Translations under genes and position numbers: made by a program | NCBI GenBank assembly: GCA_035771175.1 | Contig: CM069597.1 | Span: 14,481,001 to 14,545,000 of the forward strand | Origin: Paratinospora sagittata | Taxonomy: Eukaryota > Streptophyta > Magnoliopsida > Ranunculales > Menispermaceae | DNA length: 64,000 nt | Direction of reading: 5' to 3' | Notes under the pieces: generated by a model | Told to the model about the DNA's origin: nothing | Databases searched by the model: none | The model's input: the letters and a program-made list of their open reading frames with translations, nothing else | Part shown: positions 10,360 through 21,735 of the stretch, one piece after another | Numbering within the stretch: position 1 is the first letter of the stretch | How the letters are laid out: the number at the start of each line of letters is the position of its first letter

Positions 10360-11050
10360 ATAAGTGGAAATGACCAATCTTTAGATAGACCACCTTTGTT
10401 CAATAGAGACTGGTTTGAAGATTGGTTGATAAGGATGAAATCCTTTCTTCGATCTAAGGATATCAATATATGGGAAATGGTTGTAAACGGTTGCACCATG
10501 CCTAACAAGCCTATTTAGATATGGAAAGACAAGGAAAGACTAAATGATAAGCATAACACTCAAGCTGTCTATGCCTTGTACTACTCTCTACCCGAGAAAG
10601 AAGTAGAAAGGGTAGTTCATCTCGAGAGTGCCAAAGAGATTTGGGAAACACTCAAATCATTTCACTGTGAATAAATTAACAATCGAGATGAAAAGTTCAA
10701 AGAGTCAGATAGACTATTTGATGCCTTTGAGATATCAGAAAATGAATCTCTCAACACGGCATGCAACATATATCAATCCATTCTTGTTGGAATGCAATAA
10801 CTGAATCAGGAAATACCAGCAGAAATATCTCGAGTATATTTTTGTGATAAGCTTTCAAAGAAATGGAATGATATGCTAACTACGTTGGCTGAATCTGTTG
10901 AACCATGGGAAATGAGTTTAAAAGAGTTTTGTTATCTCTTGCAAACCATGGAAGGAAGGGATGAGACTAAAGATCGAGTTAGAACGATAGAATAGTCACT
11001 CGTCCACTTTAGAGTTTTAGATAGAGAATCAGTTCATGATAACATTTAGA
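10360..11050 (+). pseudogene. Ty1/copia Gag, degenerate
   Basis: One reading frame starting at an ATA (10360, probably a mutated ATG) contains the copia Gag start motif DRPPLFNRDWFEDWLIRM, followed by DINIWEMVVNG and, after a stop at about 10516-10518, WKDKERLNDKHNTQAVYALY and AKEIWETLKSF. This is the normal order of a copia Gag (UBN2-type) domain. Further stops occur at about 10672 and 10798 and in the last 60 codons. No zinc knuckle is visible. The frame is the first ORF after the PBS, as expected for gag. Confidence 0.8.
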
Positions 11051-11463
11051 TGTCTAGTTAATGAACTTGAACACTTTGGAAAAACTGTTTCTCATTATAC
11101 TTTAGTGCAATATTTTCTCAAACAATTTCCTGAAAATTGGAAATATAAAGTAGATTTTATAAACGAGTTTCCAAATCCAATTGAAATCAGTTTTTGAAAA
11201 ATTAATTATATTTTGAGTGGGTTAGAAACTTCATTCGAGAGAAAAGACATTCTTGCTAATGCACCTAGTAGGAACGAAAGTGAAGTTGCTGATGATTCAA
11301 ACACAATGAGTCAACAATCCTCTACAAGCACGTCCAGGACGCTCAATGAAAGATCTTTTGATAGAATGTCGAGAAAGAAGTCAGCATGGAGAACGAAGAT
11401 AATTAATTATCTAAGCTGCTTCAAAAAGAGACAAAGTGCACAAGTCGAGGACTTTGCAGTACC
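11041..11463 (+). pseudogene. Second, different Gag-like central segment
   Basis: Directly after the first gag remnant another frame reads FRCLVNELEHFGKTVSHYTL and then LKQFPENWKYKVDF, which fits the central copia Gag pattern 'F-x-x-x-V-N-x-L...G-K...L-x-x-x-P-x-x-W'. It continues after one stop as a polar Ser/Arg/Lys-rich tail (11213-11463). It is not a copy of the preceding segment, so either two subfamilies recombined or a second copia fragment is joined here. No CCHC motif is visible. Confidence 0.5.
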
Positions 11464-12126
11464 TTGAGGTAAAAGTCAAAAGTATGCAAAGGTATAAAGT
11501 CATTCTCATCTCTACTGTCATTACTAGAATATATCCATCAATGATTATTAAAAATAAATGATTATCTTTAATCATGCGTTGCTTAAAATGCTTAAATATT
11601 TTCACTCATGATTAAATTATTGACGGTTGGTTGATGAAATATAATTTGCGATATTGTTTATTCAACCATACGATACTTAAGATTAATTGGTCAAATGTGT
11701 GAAATATTAGAGTTTAAGCATCATTGAGGATGCTGACGGTGTTTGAGGACGCTAATGTGCCCGATGCCATTAGTTGTTCAAAAACCACTCATCATAAGGA
11801 GGACGTTGTTCGGTCGCAAACGTTAGATGAATTACATTGGCTTTAGTTACTAGGTTGCGACACGTGTGAGTGTGAGTCAGGAGCGAGTTTATCGTTTTAG
11901 CATCATAAAATAAACCCTTCAGTGACCTAGAAGTCACTTTCCCTTTTTGATGCCTTAGGGCTTTTTGACGAAAAGTTACTAGGAATCGTTCCAAGAATTA
12001 CCGCTGAATATTCATCTTTAACCTTTGGTAAATATTATTCTCTGTTCACTTTTGAATCCTTGATTTCTATTGTATTAGTTTCTGCCTTGTTGCCTCAGCT
12101 CTTTATCTCTTTTCGTTTGATTTTCA
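11464..12126 (+). other. Noncoding spacer of Sirevirus-like element
   Basis: This spacer lies between the gag remnant and the downstream ORF, where a copia element normally has protease, integrase, RT and RNase H. I find none of their motifs on either strand. One GGACGCT half unit occurs near 11742. Short frames (for example 11770-11994 minus) carry no recognisable domain. Confidence 0.5.
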
Positions 12127-14229
12127 ATGGCACCCAAACCCGAAAAGCTTCGCCCATTTTCTGCAAGAAAGAGAGTTGCTTCTCCATCATCACCTCCAGA
12201 TCGGAGTGTGAAACCAAGAACTTAACCAACTCAGGCCGAACTAGCTAAGGAACCCACACCATCTATGCCCACACCTCCGACTGAAAACTGCGGCTGCACC
12301 CTCTCACCTACCTTCTTCTACCCAGATAAGAAGAAAGGAAGATAAAACAAAGAAGCTCATCAACCGAGTTGTGATCAATGGGTGCTTCGTAGATTTTGAG
12401 TTTTCCACAAACTTCCACCTAGACATTCTACTTCTATTTGATTTCCAGGGTTAGACCAATCTTCTTTCTTTCAGATCGAAATGGTATCCCAACCTTGTTA
12501 GCAAGTTTTATTTAAACATCGTTGATAAACCCGGTTTTGGACTTGTAAAACAATCCAAGGTAAAAGGAAAATCTGTTGAGATTTCTCCCAGATTCTTTTC
12601 TGACACCTTTTCTCTGTTGAGTGATGAAAGTGCCCACATACTTTCCTTTACTAAGGGCAAAGTCCAATATCCTTACTATAACAACCTTTCCACTTTGAAC
12701 CTTATTTCAAAGAAAAAGGATCATATGAGTGTTGACAAGAAACTAACAAATCAATCCTTTGATCTAATCCCCAAAATTCTCCATAACATCATTACCCATA
12801 TCATTCAACCCAAAACTGGCAGCAGGGGTAATGCAAGCGATCTAAACTTGTTTTTAGTTTGGTGCATTCTGGAAATGAAAAAAGTAAATCTCGCCCACAT
12901 CCTCACGCATGTGATGAATACAGTGGTTAGTAGAGGAGGAGGTCTGCCATTTGGTATGTACCTCACCACTCTGTTCGAGATGTGTGGTATTGATTTCAGT
13001 GAAGAAAGCTTCAAGGAGACAAGTAGATACAACTGCATTGGTCAAACCACTGTGGAACTGATGAGATACACTTATGTGCCTGCATTGGAAAGTTGGTTTC
13101 CAATGTCAAAAGTTCCACTTGAAGGACAATCCAATGGAAAAGATGAATCAAAAGAAGAAGATGTCTCAGCAATAGAGAAAGAAGCTGCCCCAGCTTTGAC
13201 TACTCTAGATGAATAGGATGTGCAAGAGCAAGCTGTTCCCACAGCTGACATTGAGCATATTTCAATTGACGATGTAGAAACTGAATATGCAGAGCAAGTT
13301 GTTCATGTTGAAGAACATCTCATGCAAGAGGTGACCCAGATTGCTCAAGCTATTGTTCATGAACATATTAATGAGGCAGAAAATGCTGATGCAATCTTGG
13401 AGAAAAACACCAGCGAAAGAGTCAGTGAATACTCAAATAAAACCATCTCAGGACCACCATCTCCATTTGATATCCCTATATCAATGGAATCCCAAGACTC
13501 GAAAAAGACTGAGTCTGATGGTGAAAAATGTCAAGATGCAAAAGGTGATGATCTAGCTATCATACCCTATCAAGGAGATGACATGGATTTAAAGGCTGAT
13601 GAAGAAGATCACATTGAAGATTGTCATGAGGCAAATGTTGAATTCCATGTAGAAGATGAAATGGGAAATATTCATGATGAAAGCTTATCTGATCATCAGC
13701 CACTTTCTTATCCTTATACCAGCGAGCCAATAGATGAATTCTTCAGAGAGGAAGATTTTTTTAGAAGACTGAGAGAAGATCAGATTTTTGTCATGTCTCA
13801 GCTAATGACTCGTCTAGAAGAGAATCAAGTTCAACTGAAAAATGAGATATTGGCAAAGGTCTGAGACTCTCTGAAATCTCAGGAGAGAGTTGAGATAAAT
13901 GAGAACAAAGAATTTAACTCTCACATGATCCAGGCAACTGCATTGCTAGAGAAAGTGACACAACAAATGGACCAACAGTTAAGTGTCACGCGATCTTTGC
14001 GTACTTTATCAATAAAAAATGATTTAGTTAAGGACATTTGAGACACCACGCAACAATGAAGCCCTTCATGAAAGCCTTAACTACATTTATTCAACCAAGA
14101 TCATCAAGCTCTCAACCTCCTCAAGCCAAATCTCAAGCATCATAGAGTCACTAAGCCCAAGCTACATCAAGCCATACTTCGAGTGTTGCGACTACAGAAG
14201 CTTTGCAGAACATTTTTTATGAACTTCAA
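12127..14229 (+). pseudogene. 'Putative plant transposon protein' ORF (Transposase_32-like), 5' part
   Basis: A possible start ATG lies at 12127. After a frameshift one frame runs from about 12350 to 13862, with stops only at 12452-12454 and 13214-13216. It reads CFVDFEFSTNFHLDI, SKWYPNLVSKFYLNI and VKGKSVEISPRFFSDTFSLL, then ILHNIITHIIQPKTGSRG, FLVWCILEMKKVN and LPFGMYLTTLFEMCGIDFS. This order of blocks matches the orphan domain annotated in many plant genomes as 'putative plant transposon protein'. An acidic linker and a coiled-coil-like segment (DFFRRLREDQIFVMSQLMTR) follow. The function is unknown. The ORF is broken at 14229 by a Tekay LTR; its tail resumes near 29105 and ends at 32256. 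Confidence 0.8.
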
Positions 14230-16910
14230 TGTCACGACCCACTATCTGCGACGTCATGACCGACATGGAACCCCCGGGTATACCCTCCATCGGTACACCC
14301 GGTGTCCTGTCAGCCTAATATAACACAAATTCAATTAAAACAAATCCTATAAATACATCCATCTAAACATAATCATCAACAAAAAATAAAAATATTACAT
14401 CTCATCTATGTGTTAAATATACATATACTAGGTGTTATCATGTACATAATATCAAAATCCAAAAATGTACAACACCTACATCAAAAATACCAAAGGAGTG
14501 CTCCGCAGTCAAACCTTCCCTTTCCCTTTCTTATACAAACCTAAAATGGTTAGGATGAGGTGTGAGCTACAACAAGCTCAGTGGATGTCTTCTACAAGTG
14601 ACAATATACGTGCATTTATATAAAACATGGCAAGATCATAAAAAACATTTGAAATAACATGGTGATGAAACAAGATTACATACATGCCAATATAATGCAT
14701 CATGTCATAAACAAGACAATGCATATCATTTTCTAAACATGCCACTGTAATCCTAACACCTCTTGAGCAAAGGCGATCAAAGGCCTAGTGCGTGACACAC
14801 AACCCCCGATCTGACCAAACAATACTCGTATTCTAGTAAGATTTTGGGGGTCGTGCAACACGTAGGACCAGCCTAAGCTATCCTACCTATATACAAGCCA
14901 TAAAACCCTCTGCCAAGTCCACAACTGGGGATCACCAGTAGACTTACGAGCTTTCCTAAGGAAAATCACAACTAGGAGATCCAACCAAATTGCTAACCCT
15001 ATAAACTATGCTCAAATTCATTTCATGGAACATTAAAACATGCATAACACTTATAGATATCAATTCAAATCAATTTATGTAATACAATTCCACATAGAAA
15101 TCCAAATGTAAAAGGACACTCACAATTTGATTGGCTAGACTTAACCAATACAATTTCTAGTTCCACAAGAAAACCCTTCGATGCCACAAATCACCCCAAG
15201 CACCACAACCTCAAATTGAGTATTTGGGCTACTTAGATCAACCACAAAATCTTGAAATAACGTGGTTTATACAATACTGAAAATCAGTCTTAAAGTCTGC
15301 TAAACAGCTATGTTTAAACCCAAATCAAAAGCCAATTAAGATTCTAAAATAGTCTAACACATGAGCCAATTCCATATTGCTCAATTTAACTATTTAACAC
15401 TACATTAACGCACATTTAACTGAATTGAATGCAATAGCTTCATCCAACCACTATTCTACAAGGCATTCAATCATACATAGGGTTAATTAGACAAATTTCA
15501 TGCCAATTTGATCAATTGACATCAATTAGGTCAAAATTCCCAAATTTGGGCAAATTCCCAAATTTGGGCAAATTCCCAAATTTGGGAAAATTCCCAAATT
15601 TGGGCAAATCCCCAAATCCATTGCAATTTCCCAATTCACATGGCCTAGGCCAAAATTACATTAAGTCACCATGTTCAGTCAAGTAAAATATTGATCTAGC
15701 ATCATGCGTTCATCAGCAATGCCTACTAGGTTAACATAGTTGACAGTAAGGCTTGTTCTTAACTCTAGGTCAATGAACCAAGCAAGGGCCATTTGTACTA
15801 AGCCTTATGAGTTCACCATGGAAATCTCTAAGAAAATACATGGATCAGTTTCTAGTGCCGCTAAGCTTAACATAGATGACATGCAAGCCATTTGGAAAAG
15901 TCTAAGGCCATGACCCAAGTGTAGGTCCATTTACAAAGGGTTCCACCAAATCCAAGTGAGAAATTGGAGAAAATGGCATCAATGGCCTCCAATCAACACT
16001 AGTGTTCATAATAACATACTTCCAAAGGAACCTTGGGTCTGGAACACCCTTTACTGAAAACCCAAAGCATTGCTTAGGTCAAAATACAACACTCAAGCAA
16101 GAACTAAAGAGATTCAAGGAAGAAAACAAGGAAAATGTGCAAACCTTAGGGATTTTTGAGTAAAAATTACCAAAACCCTAACTTTCCCTTCCTATCCTCT
16201 TCTCCAGCTCTTTTCCCTCTTTTCTGAGTAAAAAAAGTGCAAATGAGCCAAAAATTAGGTGCTGGTTGGTTTTATAGAAGTGTTTGGGCCACCACATAAA
16301 ACTGCCAAAAAAATAGATTTTCCTACTGCAATTACATGCACTTAGATAATCAATTTCTTGCAAACGACTCACCAAATTAACATCTTAACCTCTATAAAGT
16401 TTTATGATTCAGTTACCAACCTTCTGGTAAAATTTTAGCTCAATCCAACGGTGGGATTGCGAGATCCAACCGTTTCATCAAAACTGCACAAGAAAATCTA
16501 CAAATCTGAGAAACAATGTTTGGAGTCTTATATCTCACATTAGACAACTCCGATCAAGATCTTCACCATTCATAATAAAGATCTATCAGAGAAGAATAAG
16601 ATGAAAAAATTTCAGCTCAACCGGACCATGAATCTATGAGAACAAGTTATTGATGTAATTGGTGACAAAAATTTCTTTCTCCGTGGAGCGAGCTCTACTG
16701 ATCCAAAACACCATTTTCGACATGTTTCGACGTCGAACGGGTCTCCAATGGTTCCAAAACTTCACACGCACTTTAAACGATAAAAAAACATGCAAAGAAA
16801 CTTGACCCTAAGTGCGTCAAGCATCATATGTGTATATTCATACGTAAATATATACGTATACGGATGCTCTACGAGTCAAAATAACGTCATCCTAAGGTAT
16901 GACTGTTACA
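14230..16910 (-). mobile_element. 3' LTR of reversed Tekay-type element
   Basis: The LTR is 2681 bp, TGTCACGACCCACT...GACTGTTACA on the plus strand. The inner border is followed by the complement of GGGGAGAAT, a typical polypurine tract. It contains CAACAAGCTCAGTGGATG near 14570, as in related LTRs, and an 18-bp tandem repeat at 15539-15618. The remainder is noncoding. The short frame at 16178-16375 minus is unsupported. Confidence 0.85.
15539..15618. repeat. 18-bp tandem repeat built on CCCAAATTTGGG
   Basis: The 12-base palindrome CCCAAATTTGGG occurs at 15539, 15557, 15575 and 15593 at exact 18-base spacing, with CAAATT (once AAAATT) between; a degraded fifth unit follows. It lies inside the Tekay-type LTR. 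Confidence 0.9.
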
Positions 16911-17411
16911 ATTCTCCCCAGCCTTAGGAATTTTGTCCTCAAAATAAAAGCAAGAAAACTAACCTCAGTCAATAAAAACATCGGGGAACTACACCCTCAT
17001 CTAGTCCTCACGCTCCCAGGTTTGCTCTTCATTATCGTGCAATTGTCATTTGACTTGCACAAGCGGGATCTCTTTATTCCTCAATGTTTGAACCCGACGA
17101 GAAACAATCTGAATCGGCAACTTCGCATAAATCGTATCCTCCCCAACTTGCAGATGACTCACATCAAGCACATGAGTTGCATCAGGATAGGACTCCTTTG
17201 ATGGATCCTCATTATACTTCCTCAACATCGACACATGGAATACATCATTAAAATCCTCGAGCTGAGGAGGTAGACCCAACCTGTACGCTACTGGTCCAAT
17301 TCTCTCAAAAATCCGTAATGGTCCAATGAACCGAGGGGCAAGTTTCCCTCTGACGCTGAACCTCATCTGACCCTTGAGTGGCAAGACCTTAAGAAAAACT
17401 AGATCTCCCAC
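16911..17411 (-). pseudogene. Integrase C-terminus with degenerate chromodomain
   Basis: The minus-strand frame 17411-17046 reads GDLVFLKVLPLKGQMRF, KLAPRFIGPLRIFERIGPV and FHVSMLRKYNEDPS, the conserved end of Ty3/gypsy integrases (GPF/Y module). It continues into LRNKEIPLVQVK and, past stops, EEQTWERED and FPDVF. The order 'L-R-N-K...L-V-x-V...E-x-x-T-W-E...F-P-x-x-F' is the chromodomain of chromoviruses (Tekay/Del lineage), a module thought to direct integration to heterochromatin. In-frame stops make it non-functional. Confidence 0.85.
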
Positions 17412-17639
17412 TGTAAACTGTAACGGGAAATGCCAGTTATCATAATAACTCTTCTGTCTGTCCTAAGCCGACTTCAACATCTGCCGAATCAGCTTGACTT
17501 TCTCCGTTTGCTCAACAACTACATCTGGGCCCCATAACTGCGTATCACCCACCTCGTACCAACAAGCTAGAGATCTACAGGGTCTTCCATACAAAGCCTC
17601 ATACGGTGCCATATGATGCTCGCCTGATAACTATTGTTG

Positions 17640-18120
17640 TAAGCAAACTCACACATGGGCAAATGCTAACCCCAACCACCACCGAACTCTAAAATGCAAG
17701 ACCTAAGCATATCCTCCAGCATCTGAATCACTCTCTCAGACTGACCATCCATCTGAGGGTGAAACGTTGTACTGAGTTGGAGACGAGTCCCAAATCGAGT
17801 CTGCAAAGCCTGCCAAAACCTCGATGTAAATCGTACAACTCGATTGGACAAGATAAACAAGGGCACTCCATGAAGTCTCACGATCTCTCTCACATATAAT
17901 CTGCTCAGTCTATCCACAAAGTCCCTGGCGCTCATAGGAAGGAAGTGTGCACTCTTGGTCAATCTATCGACGACAACCCAAATGGCATCAAATCTGCCCT
18001 GAGACCTCGGCAATCCCACGATGAAATCCATCGTGATGTGCTCCCATTTCCACTCATGTATGGGTAATGGTTGCATCTGACCTCCAGGCTTCCGGTGTGA
18101 AACCTTAACCTATTGGCACA
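17640..18120 (-). pseudogene. Integrase core of Tekay-type element
   Basis: The open frame 18076-17666 reads WEHITMDFIVGLP (first catalytic Asp), WVVVDRLTKSAHFLP, ILSNRVVRFTSRFW and HPQMDGQSERVIQMLEDMLR (catalytic Glu). The second catalytic Asp, normally in S-D-R-D-x-R-F-T-S, is Asn here (codon near 17853), so this copy could not catalyse integration even if translated. Upstream sequence (18100-18180) keeps Cys/His codons of the zinc-binding region. Confidence 0.9.
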
Positions 18121-18189
18121 CCTCACATCTCTGCAGATATTTAGCTATATTCTTCTTCATCCCATGCCACCACACAGACCTTTTCATAT

Positions 18190-18990
18190 CATGAAACATC
18201 TTGGTAGCCCCTGGATGAACAGTATACTGAGATCTGTGAGCCTCTCAAAGTATCTCAGCACGCAATTCAACATCATATGGGATCCATAGTCTCCCCCTAT
18301 ACCGCAATACATCATCTGGACCTATCTGCCAATCAGCCTGGTTAGCACTGTCTACGTATCTACTGTATATGTCATAATCCGAACAATGTTCCTATAGATC
18401 TCTAACCCGCAGAATATGGGCATCAGCAAGCTACAGGTGCATCTGAGCACATATCTCAGTACGTGGTGCGTCCGAGAGTATACTTATCACAGCCACTCTC
18501 TCAATTAAATGCCATTGTTGGGCCATCTGAAAAGCAACCATCGGAGTCTCTGCTCGCCTACAACTTAATGCGTCAGCCACAACATTGGCTTTGCCAGGAT
18601 GATACTCCAAAGAGAAATCATAATCCTTAAGTAACTCGAGCCATCTACTCTTCTACATATTCAACTCTTTCTGATCAAAGAGGTACCTCAAACTCTTATG
18701 ATCAGAAAACAAAGTGAACCTCTCACCATAAAGGTAATGCCTTCATTGCTTAAGTGCAAACACAATAGCTGCCAACTCCAAATCATGCACAGGGTAATTG
18801 TGCTGTTGCACCTTAAGCTGTCGAGATCCATATGCAACCACTCGACCCTCCTACATCAGCACACAACCCAGACCCAAGAGTGATGTATTCGTATAAATAC
18901 CAACTCTTTCCCAGGCTTTGGAAGAATCAATACTGGAGCTATAGTCAACCTATTTTTCAACTCACTGAAAGCTTTCTCACAAGCATCCGA
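18190..18990 (-). pseudogene. RNase H and connector region of Tekay-type pol
   Basis: This stretch lies between the RT and integrase reading frames. On the minus strand, pieces correspond to the RNase H domain and connector of Ty3/gypsy pol, but with frequent stops; no clean domain can be delimited. Plus-strand frames here (18698-18883, 18832-19032) are shadows. Confidence 0.5.
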
Positions 18991-19790
18991 TCATGTGAAG
19001 GCCACATTCTTTTGAGTCAGCTTAGTCAATAGTGCGACTATGGTAGAAAAGTCCTTCACGAACTTCCTGTAATAGCTAGCTAAACCCAGAAAGCTATGAA
19101 ACTCTGTCACTGTGGTAGGTCTTAGCCAATCAATGATCGTCTCAACCTTAGCAGAATCAACTAAAATACCCTCTGCACTAACCACACGAGCCAAGAATTT
19201 CACCTCTGTCATCCAGTAGTCACATTTGCTCAGCTTGGCATACAGCCTATGCTCCAATAATGTCTGCAATGTAACTCTAAGATGATGCTCGTGATCCTCT
19301 CTAGTCTTAGAATAGACTAGGATATCATCGATGAAGACTGTAATGAACTGCTCGAGATACGATCTGAATACTCTCTGCATCAGATCCATGAACATAGTTG
19401 GTGCATTAGTCAACCCGAACGCCATCACCAGAAGCTCGTAATGTCCATACCTCGTCCAAAAAGCAATCTTCGGCACATCCTCATCTCTAATCCTCAATTG
19501 ATGGTACCCATACCTCAAGTCTATCTTCAAAAAGAACTTGGCCCCAATCAGTTGGTCAAATAGATCATCAATATGAGGAAGGGGGTACTTGTTCTTCACA
19601 GTCACCTTATTCAGCTGACGGTAGTCTATGCACAATCAAAGACTCCCATCCTTCTTCTTAACGAACAACACAAGTGCTCCCTAAGGTAACATACTAGGAT
19701 AAATGAATCCCTTGCCCGTCAGCTCATCAAGTTGGGCTCTAAGTTTGTTCAACTCTTCGGTGCCACACGATATGGTGGAATGGAAATGGG
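18991..19790 (-). pseudogene. Reverse transcriptase of Tekay-type element
   Basis: The frame from 19635 down to 18991 reads [60 protein letters not shown] and [12 protein letters not shown] (catalytic Asp pair at 19321-19338), then [16 protein letters not shown]. These are RT blocks 2 to 7 of Ty3/gypsy. Directly upstream, past a stop, sequence resembling the start of RT (ELTGKGFI, KKKDGSL) extends to about 19790. 214 codons are open, so decay is moderate and the FIDD active site is intact. Confidence 0.92.
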
Positions 19791-20101
19791 TTTTGTCCCA
19801 GGCATCAGCTCAATAATGAAGTCTACCTCTCGCTTAGGCGGTAAGCCAGGTAACTCATCGGGAAAAACCTCTAGGTACTCACAGACTACTGGAATGTTTT
19901 CTAGCTGAACACCCTAACCCACATCATCTACTGGCCTCAAACTGGCCCTCGTAGCAACCTCATCATCAGTGTCTAATCTACCCTTGGTAGGTGGTCTCGA
20001 TGTAGTCCTGCCACAAAAAACAAAGACTAGCTACGATGGTTTTTGAAATACAACCCTCTTGCCGAAGCAATCAATGTGAGCATGATATGCTGCCAACCAA
20101 T
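19791..20101 (-). pseudogene. Protease-RT linker of Tekay-type pol, truncated
   Basis: The minus strand carries the segment that normally precedes RT: LPGLPPKREVDF and LMPGTKPIS can be read near 19860-19780. Further upstream only fragments are recognisable before the Athila LTR cuts the element at 20101/20102. The protease active site is not seen. Confidence 0.6.
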
Positions 20102-21491
20102 TGATAGTTGCATATTTAGACATGTTTTAGGAGAGTTTTATAGTTGTTTCAGGATAATTTATGCATTAGTTGAGCGTGTTTATGTTATTTTTGATTCATT
20201 TGTTAGTTTAGGAATAAATTGGTTTTATGCATTATTTCTGTTTGTTAATTTATATGTTGGATCAATTTATGTGTTTGAGTGTTTTAATTACTTGTTTTGT
20301 TTTGTTTTGTAGGTATATAGATGTATGGAAGTGAGCATGAATGATGGACACAACATATGAGAAGCCTAGATGATGAGTCATGAAGAACCAAAGCCAAAAA
20401 GTGAAAGAAAATTGGCCAAGTCCACAAGAAGGAAATCAAAACGAGCGAAAAATGACTAAGTCCACAACAGTGCGCACAAACAGTGCTCTGGGGGCCACGA
20501 TGCTCATCACGGCACCAAAGTGATCAGGAAAAGAAGGCACTGGGCGCCACGGCGCCTAGTGTTTTCCAGTTGCGGTTTTGGGAATTTTGGGACTTTCTAA
20601 ATTTCTTCACACTACAAAAAGGGGATTAATATATATAAAAAGATGGGAAAAAAGTGGAGAACGAAGTTTTGTGGTTGGAGCGAGGCAGAAGAGAAGATCT
20701 ACATTGACGACCGTTGACAACTTCTACCCGTTATATTTTGTTTTTCTTTGTTTTGATTCATGTTTGAACCATTAGTTATTGTTTTGATTTCTTTAGTTAT
20801 GAACTAAAGCATTGTTTCTAGAGGATAGATGGATCCTAACTTTGATGTTATGTTCTATTAAAGTCTTACTTACTATTAATGGATTTGTGATAGTTTATTT
20901 ATATTTCTCCATTGTTAATGCTTTCAATCTCTTGATCATGAATTGGATGATCTTAGTTCTAGAGTGCGGCACTCGACATAGGGTATTTTGGATTGGAACA
21001 AGGAAAATATAACTTAGGTTATTGTGAGACCGATAAGAGATCGAAACCCTTTGAAGTCATTGAAAGAAATCATAGATCTTCGTGAGTTTGTAAGAATTAG
21101 GTCTTTCTCGATAGATCGAGATCAATCCTTATGAATATGCTCTAACGCGACACTCAACAAAGGGTGTTAGAAACATTAGGATTTCTGGCTTATAAACTAA
21201 GTAAATACATTAATGATAAATAATTGGAAATAACATAGTTGATAGTTAGGTGAAATCGATTCTCTAGATTATTCCTCTATTGATAATCTGTCGTTTTTAT
21301 TGCTTTGCTAGTTAATAATTAGTTGTTTTCATTACTGTTTAATTACTCAATCATTCGAATTCGATTGTCTAGATAAAATTAAGGTAAAAACATGATAGCT
21401 AGTGTTCTAATTATGGCTGAGGACGATACCCGATTTCATCAAATTTTATTATAACTTGACTGTCGTGCACTTGCGATAATTTTATCGAACA
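20102..21491 (+). mobile_element. 5' LTR of Athila-type element
   Basis: The LTR is 1390 bp, TGATAGTTGCATATTTAGAC...TTTTATCGAACA. It starts exactly where the reversed Tekay pol stops. A GC-rich inverted repeat (GGGCGCCACGGCGCC, 20537-20552) sits near the middle. The LTR at 28629 and the reversed LTR at 44741-46071 share its start. Short frames at 20578-21012 are LTR sequence, not genes. Confidence 0.92.
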
Positions 21492-21497
21492 AGTTTT

Positions 21498-21516
21498 TGG
21501 CGCCGTTGCAGGGGAT
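21498..21516 (+). other. Primer binding site for tRNA-Asp
   Basis: TGGCGCCGTTGCAGGGGAT lies six bases after the LTR end. It matches the complement of the plant tRNA-Asp 3' end (TGGCGCCGTTGCCGGGGAT) with one mismatch, the site used by Athila/Tat elements. Confidence 0.92.
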
Positions 21517-21735
21517 ATTTATTAGTTTGCACTAATATCGTGTTATTTAACTTTGATTTTAATTTAGATTTTTATATTTTATTATTATTCTCTGATTTTC
21601 TTATTAGTTTCTGTTTTGAAGGATTTCAAGAGTTTATGCAAAATGCAAGAAGTTTTGAAGTACTTTCGTTGGATCCCGAGATTGAACGTACCTCTTTGAA
21701 GACTTAGGCAAAAGAGAATAAGAGCAATTGAAGTA

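Larger units (their letters stand above)
14230..20101 (-). mobile_element. Reversed Tekay-type chromovirus, 5' half missing
   Basis: It comprises the 3' LTR 14230-16910 and polyprotein remnants (chromodomain-like end, integrase, RNase H, RT) to 20101, all on the minus strand. It inserted into the Sirevirus-like ORF; bases 14225-14229 (TTCAA) are the expected left TSD. The 5' LTR, PBS and gag are gone: the element stops at the Athila LTR at 20102 and no remainder appears on the far side. This fits the deletion that fused the Athila 3' LTR to the Sirevirus-like ORF. Confidence 0.85.

Noticed and set aside
12805..13045. Minus-strand open frames of 63 and 77 codons
   Set aside because: Shadows of the plus-strand plant-transposon-protein ORF, which has recognisable domain blocks.
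21498..21516. Possible tRNA-Asp gene fragment
   Set aside because: Only 19 bases complementary to the tRNA 3' end, immediately after an LTR; this is a primer binding site. The same holds at 62032.
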